Origin: Halocaridina rubra
Lineage: Eukaryota; Arthropoda; Malacostraca; Decapoda; Atyidae
DNA: 64,000 nt
Assembly: GCA_037179515.1 (NCBI GenBank)
Contig: JAXCGZ010007707.1
Location: 5,001 to 69,000, forward strand
Direction of reading: 5' to 3'
In this document: piece after piece, positions 32,918 through 44,095 of the stretch
How positions within the stretch are numbered: the stretch's first letter is position 1
Layout: each line of letters begins with the position of its first letter
Translations under genes and position numbers: made by a program
Notes under the pieces: generated by a model
Told to the model about the DNA's origin: nothing
What the model saw: only the letters and a program-made list of their open reading frames with translations
The model's database searches: none

Positions 32918-33037
32918 ATGAAGGGGTTGGAGAAGAGTGTTGTGCTTTTATTAGCAGTATTAGGGGCGTCATTACGTCTGTCAGATGCTATTAATGCCAA
33001 AGGATGTACACCCCTAGATTCTTGGACATTCGACAAG
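32918..33037 (+). CDS. ERP29: ERp29/Windbeutel, exon 1 (signal peptide)
   Basis: 40 codons: MKGLEKSVVLLLAVLGASLR then LSDAINAKGCTPLDSWTFDK. A classic signal peptide (basic start, Leu/Val core, likely cut after SDA) is followed by the first strand of the thioredoxin-like domain. Donor AAG/GTATGA, phase 0, matching exon 2. Only one Cys remains at the place where a CxxC-like motif occurs in Drosophila Windbeutel, so no redox activity is expected. Confidence 0.93.
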
Positions 33038-33289
33038 GTATGAGGTAGCCCTTTTTTAATCTTGTATTCGACAGTGTATGCTTAGCACTCTATAATCTTA
33101 GATTCGACAAGGGATAAGTAATCCTCTGTAATCTTATAATCGACAAGCTATGAGGAGCCCTTTGTGATAATTAAATCGACAGGGTGAGATGCCCTCTGTA
33201 ATCGTATACTCGATAAGGTATGAGTAGCCTTTTGTAATCTTATAGTCAACAAGGTGTGAGTAGCCCTGTTTAATCTTGTATTCAATAAG
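33029..33289 (+). repeat. 36-bp minisatellite containing the exon 1 splice donor
   Basis: Eight diverged units begin at 33029, 33067, 33103, 33139, 33175, 33209, 33245 and 33281 (mostly 36-bp period; unit like TTCGACAAGGTATGAGTAGC then CCTNTGTAATCTTATA). Unit 1 spans the last nine exon bases and the real donor. Unit 6 repeats AAGGTATGAG exactly and unit 7 has AAGGTGTGAG. The array is cut by the LINE-B copy at 33290. Confidence 0.88.
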
Positions 33290-33363
33290 ATTACCTAATT
33301 GTGTTTACGGGAAAGAGCCCAAAGCTCGTATCTTCCCGTCTCCTGATCGGTTCCATTTTATAC

Positions 33364-35222
33364 TTAGTGATACTTATCATACCTGTCCTTAAAACTATGG
33401 ATTGAGATAGCATTAACTACCTCCTCGCTTAGCCAATTCCAATTATCAACTACTCTTACACTGAAAAAGTATTTCCTTACATCCTGCAAAGAAGTTTTCT
33501 TACGAAGCTTCAAACTATGACCTCTAGTTCTAGAGCCAGCCATATCAAAATATCGATCCTTATCCACTCTATCATAACCATGAAGGAATTTGAAGACTGT
33601 CACCATATCCCCCCCTCACTCTTCTAGCTTCGAGTGATGGTAAGTCTAATTCCCTCAGCCTCTCATCATAACTGAGATTGCGTATTTCTGGCACCAGTTT
33701 CGTGGCATGTCTTTTAACTTTTTCAAGCTTAGCTATGTGCTCTTTCAAGTGCGTATTCCAAAAGGGGGCTGCATATTCGAGTTTTGGCGTCACATAGGTT
33801 ACATAAATATTTCTGAACATTTCCTTGTCCATGTGCCTGAAGGCTACCCTTACATTTGATAAGAATGCATATGCTGCCCTTACTATGCCATTTATATGTA
33901 TTTCTGGAGACAAATCTGCCAGTATGTTTACTCCTAGATCTCTTTCATTTTCTGTCTCTTGAAGTTGTACTCCAGCCACCGAGTAGTCAAGCTTGGGCCT
34001 TCTTGCACTTGTACCCATTCTCATTACCTTACATTTTGAAGTATTGAATGTCATTAGCCACTTTTCTGACCACTCATGCAGATTATTTAGATCCTCCTGA
34101 AGTTCTCTACCATTGTTCTCGTTTTTTACTTTCCTCACAATCTTTGCATCATCTGCAAACATATTCATGAATGAATTTACAGACTCTGGTAGGTAGGTCA
34201 TTTACATATACAAGGAACAAAAGTGGCCCTAAAACTGAACCCTGTGGAACTGCACTACTAACTCTTCTCCATTCAGACACTGAGTGTCTTACTCTAACCC
34301 TCTGTTCCCTTCCTTCTAAGTAAGTTTTTATCCATTCCAAAACATTTCCACCTATTCTAGTCATTGATTGCAGCTTCCTAATAAGTCTCCCATGTGGAAC
34401 AGTGTCAAACGCTTTCTGGAAGTCTAGGAATATGCAATCTGCCCAGCCCTCTCTTTCCTGTAAGATTTGGCTTACCTCATCATAAAATTCTAATAAGTTT
34501 GTTACTGTTGATCTACCTTCTCTGAAGCCATGTTGCCTCACTGACAAAAAGTTGAAGGATTCCAAGTGAAGAGAGAGATGTTTCCTTAGTAGTTTCTCCA
34601 TAACTTTGCAAACTATGCTGGTCAAGGAAACTGGTCTATAGTTCAGAGCCGTATCCCTCCTTCCCTTTTTGAAGATAGGTATCACATTTGCTTGTTTCCA
34701 GCATCTTGGAATCTCCCCCGACTCCAGTGACTCCTTAAATATGATACTTAGTGCCACTGATATTGTGTTTGCGCATTTTTTAAGCACATGAGGGGGTATG
34801 TCATCAGGACCTGTAGCTTTATGAACATCTAAATCCATCAGCGCTTTGCATACCTCTGTGGCTGTAAGGTTGATGTTCTCTAATACCGGCCCTTGAGCTT
34901 CTATCACTGCAATCTGAGGGGGTGGGGTATTTTCTACAGTAAATACTGACTGAAACTCCTTGTTCAATTCTTTGCAGATCTCTTCATCCGTCTCAGTGAT
35001 GCTTCCATCCGCTCTCTTTAGCCTTAAAACCTGTTCTTTTACCTTCAGTTTTCCTCTGATAAAGCTGTGGAAAAGCTTGGGATTTTCTTTAGCCTTCCTG
35101 GTGATGTCCCTCTCATAGTCTCTCTCTGCCTCTATCCTTTTACTTAGGTAGTCATTTCCTGCTCTTTTGTAGGTTTGCCAGGCATTTATGTTTTTTCTCC
35201 TCCTGTATGTTGGAAATAAAGC

Positions 35223-35254
<32 letters not shown>

Positions 35255-35279
35255 CCTTTTCCAGCATTTGTCTCTCCAC
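33364..35279 (-). pseudogene. LINE-B B2 reverse transcriptase, frameshifted
   Basis: Three frames in series: 35279-34149, 34201-33572 and 33606-33364. They carry VIPIFKKGRRDTALNYRPVS, FLDFQKAFDTVPHGRLI, SSAVPQGSVLGPLLFLVYVN and FADDAKIVRK. The breaks come from a 4-base duplication (TAGGTAGGTC near 34190) and an extra C in a C-run near 33610. Otherwise very close to copies B1 and B4-B8. Confidence 0.88.
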
Positions 35280-36238
35280 TCCTTAGCTCTTTTACACCCA
35301 TTATCGAACCATTTCTCTCTGGCATGAATTACACCTACTTTGGTGACAGGTATGCAGCAATCTACTATCTTCCCATATTTCTCACAAAAGATGTCATACA
35401 TTTCTTGTACAGATTTGTTGTAAAATAAGGTTCTCCAGTCAATAACTGCAAAAAGCTCATTCATTTTGATGTAATCTCCTTTCGGATAGTTCCTCCTCAT
35501 GTCCTCAGTGCCTCTACTCTCAGGAAGAATATCTTCAATGATATACTCCATCAACAACACACAGTGGTCACTCTTTCCAATTGGTGGTTCATACTCAATT
35601 TTTTCAATATCCAACACATTATCTGTGAACACTAGATCAAGTAGTGATGGCTCATCCCCACCCCTGGCCCTTGTTGGTTCCATTACATGTTGGTGTAGGA
35701 AATTCCCTTGTACGCAATCTAGGAATATTGCCCCGAATGAGTCCTCACCACTGTGTGGGTCAAGATTTATCCAATCTATCTCTTTATGATTAAAGTCTCC
35801 CATAATCAAACTCCTACATTTTTTTTCCCGTGCCATGTTAACAACTGAGTTTATGACTTCAATAGTACCTATATGACTTTCCTCATAAACTTCAAGCCTA
35901 TTTTGGTTCCTTGGTGGGTTGTATACAACAGTTATTATAATGCTCTCTGACCCAGTATTTATGCGAGCAACAAGAAATTCCTTGAACTCACTTTCTATAG
36001 CCAAGTTTATTTCTTCGACTTGAATCCTTTCACTTATGAGCAGTGCTATCCCTCCACCAGTCCTCTCAGATCTTTCAACCCTTAGTATTCTGAAACCCTT
36101 AGGAAAAACTGTGACACTGTTTATGTCCTCACTCAACTTAGTCTCTGTAATTGCTACTATATCTGCCTTACTGTTGTGAATCCTATCTTTTAATTCTACT
36201 GCCTTACCAGCTAATCCATCAGCATTTGTGTATAACAA
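35186..36238 (-). pseudogene. LINE-B B2 APE-type endonuclease region of ORF2
   Basis: 350 codons. Endonuclease motifs in order: LYTNADGLAGKAVELKDRI, VAITETKLSE (catalytic Glu), NPPRNQ, LIMGDFNHKEIDW, and GKSDHCVLL (catalytic Asp-His). The frame ends in (ATT)n-coded residues where a short repeat interrupts the linker before the RT. Confidence 0.88.
35212..35258 (+). repeat. Short insert TTGGAAATAAAGCA-(TTA)n inside B2
   Basis: Relative to copies B4, B6 and B8, about 40-45 extra bases lie between the codons for WKRY and RRRKN: GTTGGAAATAAAGCA plus nine or ten TTA units. AATAAA followed by a simple repeat looks like the extreme 3' end of another retroposon. Confidence 0.7.
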
Positions 36239-36240
36239 TC

Positions 36241-36920
36241 TTAATGAGGCCCCATCCCCTGATCTTCTGTCATTATCTTCTTTATCTCCCCTTTGTCTGG
36301 AAGAACTCTGTAATGAAAATTTTTCTTCTCTTCTTCATTTCTTTCATCATTTAACCTTCTTGCCTCTTGCAACAAGTTTTTGATCTTTCCCATCTCTTCC
36401 TGTGTTCTGTATCGTCTAATGAACACTTATTTGAATTCTTGAAGGTCTTTTAGACTTTTTTTTCTCAACAGTATTTCCCTACATGTTTCCCCTCTCTCAA
36501 AGGTTACTTTTGTTGGTCTCGGCTTTCCTTCCCTCGAATATTTACCTAGTTGGTGTATGTTTACAATATCCTCAGGACCACATACTACTCCAAGCTTTCT
36601 TATCAGGTCTACAACCCTAGCTTTATTTTCTTCAAGTCTCCCCTGCCATGTTGGCTCCTGGGACTCGCTTATGCCTGAGATTACCACTGTCTTCTCCTTA
36701 TCAAGTGCCTGTCTGATGAGTTGGTTTGCCCTTTCCATCACAACGTCTTTCATTTTTTCGATTACTGTCTCTTTATAGTCAACTGTTTGTATGTTTTCCA
36801 GTGCCACCACCTTTACAGCCTCTTTTACTGCCACATTCCCCTTTAGTGCATCAGCAAAGGAAGTTTTCATGGCATCATTTTCCATATTCAGCTCCTGGAA
36901 CTCTTTTCTGAACTGTTCAA
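36241..36920 (-). pseudogene. LINE-B B2 ORF1, C-terminal part, with nonsense codon
   Basis: Reads FRKEFQELNMENDAMKTSFA, VVISGISESQEPTWQGRLEE, PRPTKVTFERGETCREILLR; a TAA at 36427-36429 replaces a Glu codon, then the frame resumes MFIRRYRTQEEMGKIKN to GMGPH. It contains the AAATTTT heptamer conserved at this position in B4, B6 and B8. Confidence 0.85.
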
Positions 36921-38147
36921 GATCTGAGTAGTCCTTTATGATTTTATATGCAAGATAGTCAGTGGTTAAAGAAAATTACTGAATTTCATTAGAGACTTAC
37001 AAATGAGACCTGTTGCTTGCCATTATTTTGCAATAGGGTGGGGTGGCGCTTTGGGTGATTTGCATGGGCCCTAGCAAAGCTTAATAAAGTCTAAATGAGA
37101 AGTCGGGTTTGCGGGCGATAAATAGTATAGAAATTTGGTAAATGTTTACTTTGATACCCCTAGTTAGCAAATAATATCACTCCTATATATATAGAAATGA
37201 GTATATACTTGAAATTTTTGTCTTGCAGCTGTTTTTGGGTATTCTTTCAATGTTTTGAATTTTCATCATACTTGGAGGGTGTGAAAGTAAAAATTTGCTT
37301 TTAATGTTTTAGAAATGTTTACATTCATTGTTACTGCTATAATTGTGGGTATGTGACTGAGTGGTTTTGTTACTAGTATTCCTTATGCAGTGGTAAAGTG
37401 CACGGTAGTGATTACATCTTGGTTGGTAGAGTTGCACATTTAAACTTTTTCTAAATTTATAATAACTTTGTATTTGTCTAATAGTAAATTATTGGTGAGG
37501 GGAAATAAGAATCCCATCTTTATATTTTCTACATTTAACAGGTCGTTATTAAACATTATATATGTGCAGTCCTCCTCCTCCCAGAATAGTATTTCTTGCC
37601 TCAGTACAAAGATACATGTAAAAATTAAGGATGGACAGGACAGATCAGTGACATGCTAGCTTGATTCTTTTGTTAAATATCTGCTTATACCTTACGTATC
37701 ATGAGATTCTTTGAGATATGGGACTGGTGGACGAGCAATCCTGCCTTCCCTAATATAAGTTTCCTGCCATAAAGCAAAAGATGTCAGACATAAGGAAGGA
37801 TAGGATACGCCAAAGGCTTGCTAACGTAGTTCTTGTTTTACACTTTTGCCCACCTCTCTAGGCTAGCTACTGTGGGATTTGACTTTATGTTTGAATTATA
37901 AAAAGAATTACTGGAAACTAACTTATAAGGTCACTTTTGAAATTGGACGTGAAAACATTAAGATATACTTTTTGTTAAATACCTTATAAAGGGAAATACT
38001 TTTTGTCAATTGATATAAACTATATATGTAAATTGTTGGAGATGAAATGTGATATTAGCTTACTTAATTTTCTCAGATACTTATGATAGATGACAGATTA
38101 AGGCATATTGTGTACAGTTTTCTAATCTTTCATGTCTTATATTACAG
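36921..38147 (+). other. Remainder of ERp29 intron 1
   Basis: AT-rich, no repeat or frame recognised; ends in the acceptor TCTTATATTACAG at 38147. Confidence 0.6.
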
Positions 38148-38774
38148 ATTATCCCCAAATTCAAGGCTGCAATTGTCAAATTTGACATTGCTTATCCATA
38201 TGGCAAGAAGCACGATGAATATACAAAACTCTCAGCTGCAGGAAGAGGGTCACCTGAATTGCTAGTAGCAGAAGTAGGTGTTAAAGATTATGGCGACAAT
38301 GAAAATATGGATTTAGCCGAGAGATTTGGTGTAAAGAAAGACGACTTTCCAGTTGTGAAGCTCTTTGTTAATGGCAAAGATGAGCCTGTAGATTTTGATG
38401 GGGAATTCACAGACGAAGGCTTGAAAAAATTTATTAGGCGACACGCTGCTATTTATATTGGTCTGGAAGGGTGTTTGGAAGTTTTTGATCGTATTGTTGA
38501 TAAATATATGGCCTCGGAAAAATCCACAGAAAGAAAGGATCTGCTGAGACAGGCAGAAGATGAGTGGGACAAGATTAAGAGTCCGTCTGATCAGCAAATC
38601 GCCGAAACCTATGTTAAGATCATGAGAAGAGTCCTAGAAAAGGGTAATGAATTTATATCAACAGAGACAACTAGAGTCAAAGGATTATTAGATGGAAAGA
38701 TAACCAAAGAAAAGAAAGAGGAAATGCAAGGCAAATTGAATATTTTAAAATCTTTTTCTCATGATGAATTGTGA
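38148..38774 (+). CDS. ERP29: ERp29/Windbeutel, exon 2 (thioredoxin-like and ERp29 C-terminal domains)
   Basis: 208 codons and stop; with exon 1 the protein has 248 residues (human ERp29: 261). ERp29 is an ER-lumen PDI-like chaperone for secretory cargo without redox activity; the fly homologue Windbeutel escorts Pipe. Residues about 35-150 are the thioredoxin-fold b-type domain (AAIVKFDIAYPYGKKHDEY, LLVAEVGVKDYGDNENMDLA, FPVVKLFVNG, YIGLEGCLEVFD). Residues about 160-243 are the helical ERp29 domain (YVKIMRRVLEKGNEFISTET, KKEEMQGKLNILKSF). It ends SHDEL, an HDEL retrieval signal. No CxxC active site. The upstream neighbour SNX13 is divergent. Confidence 0.95.
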   Translation: MIPKFKAAIVKFDIAYPYGKKHDEYTKLSAAGRGSPELLVAEVGVKDYGDNENMDLAERFGVKKDDFPVVKLFVNGKDEPVDFDGEFTDEGLKKFIRRHAAIYIGLEGCLEVFDRIVDKYMASEKSTERKDLLRQAEDEWDKIKSPSDQQIAETYVKIMRRVLEKGNEFISTETTRVKGLLDGKITKEKKEEMQGKLNILKSFSHDEL

Positions 38775-38857
38775 GCTGGGTGCTGTTTATTCGCTGTACT
38801 TGCTAAAAGCTTTTATGTAGGACTTTATATCATTTAATTCAGCAAAAAAGAAAACTA

Positions 38858-38863
38858 TTAAAA
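38858..38863 (+). terminator. Candidate proximal poly(A) signal of ERp29
   Basis: ATTAAA 84 bases after the stop. A canonical AATAAA occurs only at 40161-40166, which would give a 3' UTR of about 1.4 kb. Choice unresolved. Confidence 0.3.
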
Positions 38864-38899
38864 AAATATATTTGATGTTCTTTATATTGAATATAAAGC

Positions 38900-39345
38900 A
38901 GATATGTCACCAAAGATAATTTATGAGTATCCTTAATATGTTGATTAATTGCTGTATACATTTATATGCATTTTGTGATATTCTTTACGTTTCCTTAAAA
39001 ATCACAAAGGCACAGAACATTATTCCGAGCTGTCTGAATAGTGATTATTAGAATGTTTTTGTGGTATGCACACTGCAGTTTTAAATTGCATAAATCCTTG
39101 CAATTGCATCCCAGGATTTCATTACAGTCAAGAGGAGGTGCAGTGACCAATGTCCAGAACTATTTATTCTATGTAATAAGATCTTCTTTCAATATCTCGA
39201 GCTAGAAATTATTTGCATATACCATATATTATAAAATAGCATGGTCTGAAGGTTCTTTCATTTTAATACGGCATATCTGGAAATACTGTAGGTACCATAT
39301 TAGTTCCATACTAGATGTCTGTGCATGAATAATAACAAAATATGT
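38900..39345. other. 3' UTR or intergenic, no further gene seen
   Basis: AT-rich unique sequence downstream of ERp29; no open frame or repeat stands out. Confidence 0.5.
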
Positions 39346-39349
39346 ATCA

Positions 39350-39530
39350 TGTAGAGAAGAGTAACTCCAAGGTTACTCTTTAACCTAACTAAACCTAACG
39401 CAATCTGCCCTAATGTAACCTAACCTAGCCATCACTACAAGGTAGTTCTGGAGGTTATTAATTTTACAACTTAGTTTACCGAGTTATCAACCTTTACATA
39501 GGGTTCTGGAGTTACTCATCTTTACAAACT
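39350..39530 (+). repeat. Interspersed repeat R1, longer form
   Basis: GTAGAGAAGAGTAACTCCAA, AACCTAACTAAACCTAACGC, GTAACCTAACCTAGCC, ACATAGGGTTCTGGAGTTAC. It contains two partial rounds of the unit. Confidence 0.6.
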
Positions 39531-40370
39531 CCCAAAATATAATATAGCCCACACCTAACTTGCCACTGTTATATTGGAAAGACTGCATTATCTATATTTT
39601 TTTCTTATTTAGCGTTATAATTCTCTAAAACAAAAGACACTTGAAATATTATCAGTTGATATTTAACTATAACAGTTAAAGGATGAGGAATATTTCTTGT
39701 GCAGTTTGGGTATAATACGCATTGCTGCTCCTCATATGCCTGCATCACATTTTTGTGTGAAAAACTGCTTTAATGGCCTAAATATTTCTGGTAGAGTATA
39801 TTATAATTCTTTTAATTGATTGATAAAGAAATATGTTGGATCTTCATGCATACCAGATATTAGACTATTTATTAATTCTTTTCATTGTTTCATAAAAAGA
39901 ATTGTTGCATCTTCATTCACTCCATAACCTGTGTAAATTCTCAAGAGATGGTTTGCTATCAGTGCCACATATGATGGGATTCTCACAAGTATAAAGATTT
40001 TTAATTTAGGAATTATATAAACTAGTAGCAAGTCACAATGTCACAACATTTATTTACAGCTCTATTCTTATTAATTGGCTAGGTCTGTTGCCTTACGGAA
40101 TTTGAATATTTTTAAACGTGTTTACATATTCAGATTGTAATCGAGGCATGCACCTGTGAAAATAAAATTTTAATGACACAATGTTGGGCTTGTTTCCTAA
40201 CATATTTTTCCTCAAGAACTAGCAGTAGTTGAAATATTCTCTGTCCAGTTTAGTTTCAGTAAAATCAGAATATCCTAAAGTAATACAAATGCTCCCACTC
40301 ACACAGATATAAACAGAGAACATAGTTATTATGGTTAGTTATTGGAAGAACTAATATATCTACATACATA
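39531..40370. other. Intergenic, nothing recognised
   Basis: AT-rich; a short direct repeat (TTGATTGATAAAGAAATATG / TTGTTTCATAAAAAGAATTG, near 39815 and 39885) only. Confidence 0.5.
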
Positions 40371-40374
40371 TACA

Positions 40375-40490
40375 ACATACACAGTGACCACAATACCCTT
40401 TGTAAGTGGATTGCCAAGTCAAAGTACACATTCACCACGGGCTATTAAACCTCGATCACTCCTCTTAGTTCCTTGGAAATATTGGGTGAC
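40375..40490 (-). repeat. LINE-A 3'-end fragment
   Basis: CCCTTTGTAAGTGGATTGCC, AAGTACACATTCACCACG and GATCACTCCTCTTAGTTCCT match the complement of the LINE-A 3' UTR end. Confidence 0.5.
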
Positions 40491-40711
40491 CCAATATTAA
40501 TCGTGATATTTTTATATTATTACAGTGGGATTATGTATTGTTACTTGATGGTACGTATGTGCAAATTGTGCATACGTGATTCGATCATGAATGTGGAGGC
40601 ATATATCTTATTATTCATTAATGTTTTGCCACCTTTTGAAAATTATATTACTTTGTTGCCCTAATTCTTTTGTAACAGCTGTGTCAGGCATGACCATATA
40701 TGTGGTATATG

Positions 40712-41060
40712 ATGTTTTGTATGCAAAAACGACGAGGTTTTATATTGCTTTTTTATATGTTGTATACATTGTTTTCTTGCTGAAAGCATGCGCTGTTATG
40801 GAGAATTGATAAATATACAGTAAATGTGGGTTATGGTTTTGAATGTGAAAACAGAGAGGTTTTTCATTACTTGTATTTTATTTTCATTGTTTTCATGATA
40901 ATACCATGCATTCCTTTCAAATACCTGAATCGATTCATTGAATATATCAATGAGATGTGATGTGTGCAAAAAGGGAGGTTTTTAATTGCTTTCTTTTTAT
41001 ATTATTGACATTGCTTTCACTCTAGAGCTATATATTATGTAGATACATTTAATATCTAAG
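40712..41060 (+). repeat. Three diverged tandem units of about 120 bp
   Basis: Units start near 40712, 40834 and 40953, each with TGNATGNNAAAANNGAGGTTTT, then ATTGCTTT-like, a TTTATATT patch, CATTGTTTTC and a CATGC-like end. Roughly 70 percent alike by eye. No coding. Confidence 0.6.
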
Positions 41061-41387
41061 CTATTTAGGTGGGAAGAGATCACCAAGGATGATGTTTTTT
41101 ATTGGTATATTAATTTCTTCAGGAAATGTATGCAATACCTCTATACTTATTTAATTTAGTTTATTATCAAACAGTGTCATGCCAGCTACTTTATTCAAGT
41201 TATTACGAGTTCCTATTCATATAGTCCAGATATCATATTCCATGCAGAATTTATTGTAAGGTTTAAAATACTTCAAATTACTCATAAAATAAAAGAATTC
41301 TCCTAAGTACATACTGACTTCATCTATATAATTGTTAGTCCATCTCTGTACTATTATGTACTTGGTATTTTTACAAGAGTAACCACA

Positions 41388-41545
41388 GTAGCATACTGAT
41401 TAGAGCACTCTACTCGACAGGTGACAGATCATAGATTGAGCCCACTGCAGGGCATTAGGAAGGGTATCTAGCTTTTGTTCTCCAGTTCCAACCTTTGTGT
41501 TCCTACCCCCATAATTGGGATCGATAGTGACACATCAAACGGCTA
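41388..41545 (+). repeat. tRNA-derived SINE (S1), nearly full length
   Basis: CCACAGTAGCATACTGATTA, GAGCACTCTAC, GATTGAGCCCACTGCAGGGC (B-box), ATTAGGAAGGGTATCTAGC, GATCGATAGTGACACATC. Confidence 0.75.
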
Positions 41546-41726
41546 ACAACAACATTCGTAAAAGATTAACACCATTATACATTGTATAAACACAGAGTAC
41601 ATTTTTCTTTATATAAGTGTTACTTTTTTAGTAAAGCAGTGTCATGTAGTATACAAGCTTATTTTGCTTAAATTTGATATGTATTATATGTGTATTATCA
41701 TGATGCAGTAAATAAGTGTGAAAAGT

Positions 41727-41870
41727 ATTCTCCATTCAAATGCGGATGGACATAGATAAGTTGGAGCTGGGGCATTAAGGCTGACTGTTCTTCCTAAAGC
41801 CCTGCAGTGGGATTGAACCCATCTTATTCACTTCATGAATTGCGCATGCCACCACTGAACTGCTGTTATA
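41727..41870 (-). repeat. tRNA-derived SINE (S1)
   Basis: TTCTCCATTCAAATGCGGAT, GGGGCATTAAGGCTGACTGT, GTGGGATTGAACCCATC, CCACCACTGAACTGCTG; head at right. Confidence 0.7.
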
Positions 41871-42950
41871 CTGTACATGTTTATAAAACAATAATGCCTC
41901 ATTCAAATTACATATTCAATTTCCATAAGTATTTACTAATTTTGTTTAGCAAAACATTGTAATGTAATATACAGTGTTACATCACTAGGCTTCACACTTT
42001 CACATAGTTATAAGCATTTGTAAAAAAGCGTATTTCCTCATGCTTTTAGAGACTGCACAAATCCATTTTTTCAGATATCTAAACCAACTCAGTTTCATTA
42101 TTCTTCCAACTTATTGGTTATTTGAAGAAATATTTGATATACAGAAATGTATTCTTTTTGGAGAAAACTCTGTTGGTACTATAACCTATGTCTACTTATT
42201 TTTAGCTGAAATGAGGCAGTCCATAAAAATTTGTTACAAATGCTATTCTAACCCTATTGATTGTGGTCAAAATTAATAGTACAGTTACTACAGTAACTGA
42301 GCCATACAATGTAATAAGTTAATAATGTACTGTATGCAGAAATACTAAGTAGAGTTCTCTTATGTCTTGCACTTCTTAAAGTCTTTCTGCTATGTTTGTT
42401 GGCACAAAAACGGATGATATATTGGTTGTGATAAAGTTTTGGAAAGTATACAATATTGTATTCCTGTTACTTCTAACTGTGTAATAGGGTGACTCGGCAA
42501 TGAATGTGGCTATGGACTGTTGGGCCTTCAGTCACGTGTTGTATATGATTTGAGTCATTTTAAAGCCAGCCAGACCTTGAAGTTGTCATCTCAAGCTATA
42601 TGAAGAATTTAGATACAATGTGCTTTTTAGGTGCTTGAATATGTTTAATGATACTTGAGTGATATCAGGTTAGATTTTAAATGATGCTTAAAACTGAAGC
42701 TCTTGTTGTGCAAGAATTAGTAGGTGCTTGAACGAGTTTCTTAGTTTGTTTATTTTTTATAGTAATTGTGATATTTTTGTATAAAAGTGTTTAGTTGCAT
42801 GCACACTGCAGTTGTAATGTAGAAGTGTGAAATCTCTAAATACTGTGTATGCACATTGAGACTATAGTCATGTTTTTTCCATGGTAATTTATTAGCAAAA
42901 TAGATAGAGAAAACAGAGTGTATCTTGGTTTTTATTTCCATTTTTACTGT
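41871..42950. other. Intergenic, nothing recognised
   Basis: AT-rich; a 78-codon open stretch at 42040-42276 has no recognisable domain and is most likely chance. Confidence 0.5.
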
Positions 42951-42952
42951 AT

Positions 42953-43055
42953 AGGTCTTTGGATGCCCTTCCTAACACTTCGCACTGGGATCGAACTTTC
43001 AAAAGTTGCTGCCTTACTCGCTCACTCTACCACTGAGCTACTGCAACCCCTTGGT
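42953..43055 (-). repeat. tRNA-derived SINE (S1), head well preserved
   Basis: Complement reads GGGGTTGCAGTAGCTCAGTG, GTAGAGTGAGCGAGTAAGG (A-box) and AGTTCGATCCCAGTGCG (B-box). It is the clearest evidence in the window that S1 heads are tRNA-related. Confidence 0.8.
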
Positions 43056-43129
43056 ATTTAGGTTTTTCAAGTTTATTAAAGCCAGAATGATGATCTAGTG
43101 AATTATTGAGGTGTGTCATTGTTAATGAC

Positions 43130-43303
43130 GTTTTGCCATTTAGAGTCACTAGTAATCCCCTTTTAAATGGAGGTGGACACAGACGGGATGGAGTTTAGGT
43201 ATGAAGGCATGGTACCCTTCCTAGTTCCCCATAGTAGGGTCGAACGTGGCTTCAAGACTTCATAACTTTTGTGCTCTACCACCGAGCTAGCGCGGCCCCC
43301 ACC
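43130..43303 (-). repeat. tRNA-derived SINE (S1), full length
   Basis: Complement begins GGGGGCCGCGCTAGCTCGGT, GGTAGAGCAC, CACGTTCGACCCTAC (B-box) and ends GATTACTAGTGACTCTAAA. About 170 bp, the best full-length S1 copy here. Confidence 0.82.
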
Positions 43304-44095
43304 ATTGTTAATGAGTAAAAGAAATATATGACTGCTGCTGAGGAGAAAGACTTTCACTATTATTTCTTGTGTGTCAGAAAAGGAGACTTGGAAGGATGGG
43401 GTATGGAGACCTGTCCCTGTGACGGCTGCCTCTGAATAGCCCCTAACTACAAAGATGCAAATGCAGACAATTGCCCCTTGGAAATATTCTAGTAAAATAT
43501 ATGATCAAGAAATAATGAAAAGTTCAATGTTAATGATTTATTATTCCATACTTGGATAAGTTATGGTAGATTAGCTTAGGATAGGGTAAGTTTGATATGG
43601 CTAGTTTGGGGGCAGTTGTCTTGAGGGGCAATTGTCCTATAGACAGTGGCGGCTCGTCCATAGGAGCTGCAGAGCTGCAGTCCCCCATATGCTCATTGCC
43701 ATATGTATGACTTCCACCTTATGCTAAAATAATTTGCAACTGACAAATATATTACAGGAAAATCTGTTGTATGTTGTTTTCAATGTAATTATAAGCAAAT
43801 ATTTAATTTTTTTCTTGACTCGAGATAAAAAATGATTAAAAATAGAAGTTTGATGCGGTACGATACTATAGGTATTACTGGCGTTACATCTGTCAGCAAG
43901 GAGCTGTATTTGATGCAGCAAACACCCAGTTGCAATTGGTCTGTTTACATTGAGAGTATGCGAGTTGCAATGTGTGGCCGGTATTGGTGGCCGTTTAAAG
44001 TCTTTTCAGTAATCTTAAATTTAATTACCATTTGATAAACGATGGCAGTGGAAACTAGAGTATAATCAGTTAAATATTTACAAAGTATTAACTTT

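Larger units (their letters stand above)
33290..36920 (-). mobile_element. LINE-B copy B2, antisense in the ERp29 intron
   Basis: Minus-strand element from the middle of ORF1 (36920) through ORF2 to the 3' UTR and tail (complement of GATTACCTAATTG at 33290). The stem-loop is at about 33311-33346. It is damaged by a nonsense codon in ORF1, a (ATT)n insertion and several small frameshifts. Confidence 0.9.

Noticed and set aside
33029..33289. 36-bp period array resembling a CRISPR repeat spacing
   Set aside because: Whole units repeat with no unique spacers, in a eukaryotic intron; it is a minisatellite.
33290..36920. Target-site duplication for LINE-B copy B2
   Set aside because: Flanks (TTGTATTCAATAA left, GATCTGAGTAGTCC right) share no convincing duplicate, so none is claimed.
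42040..42276. 78-codon open frame as a small gene
   Set aside because: No recognisable domain, AT-rich composition and no splice or promoter context.
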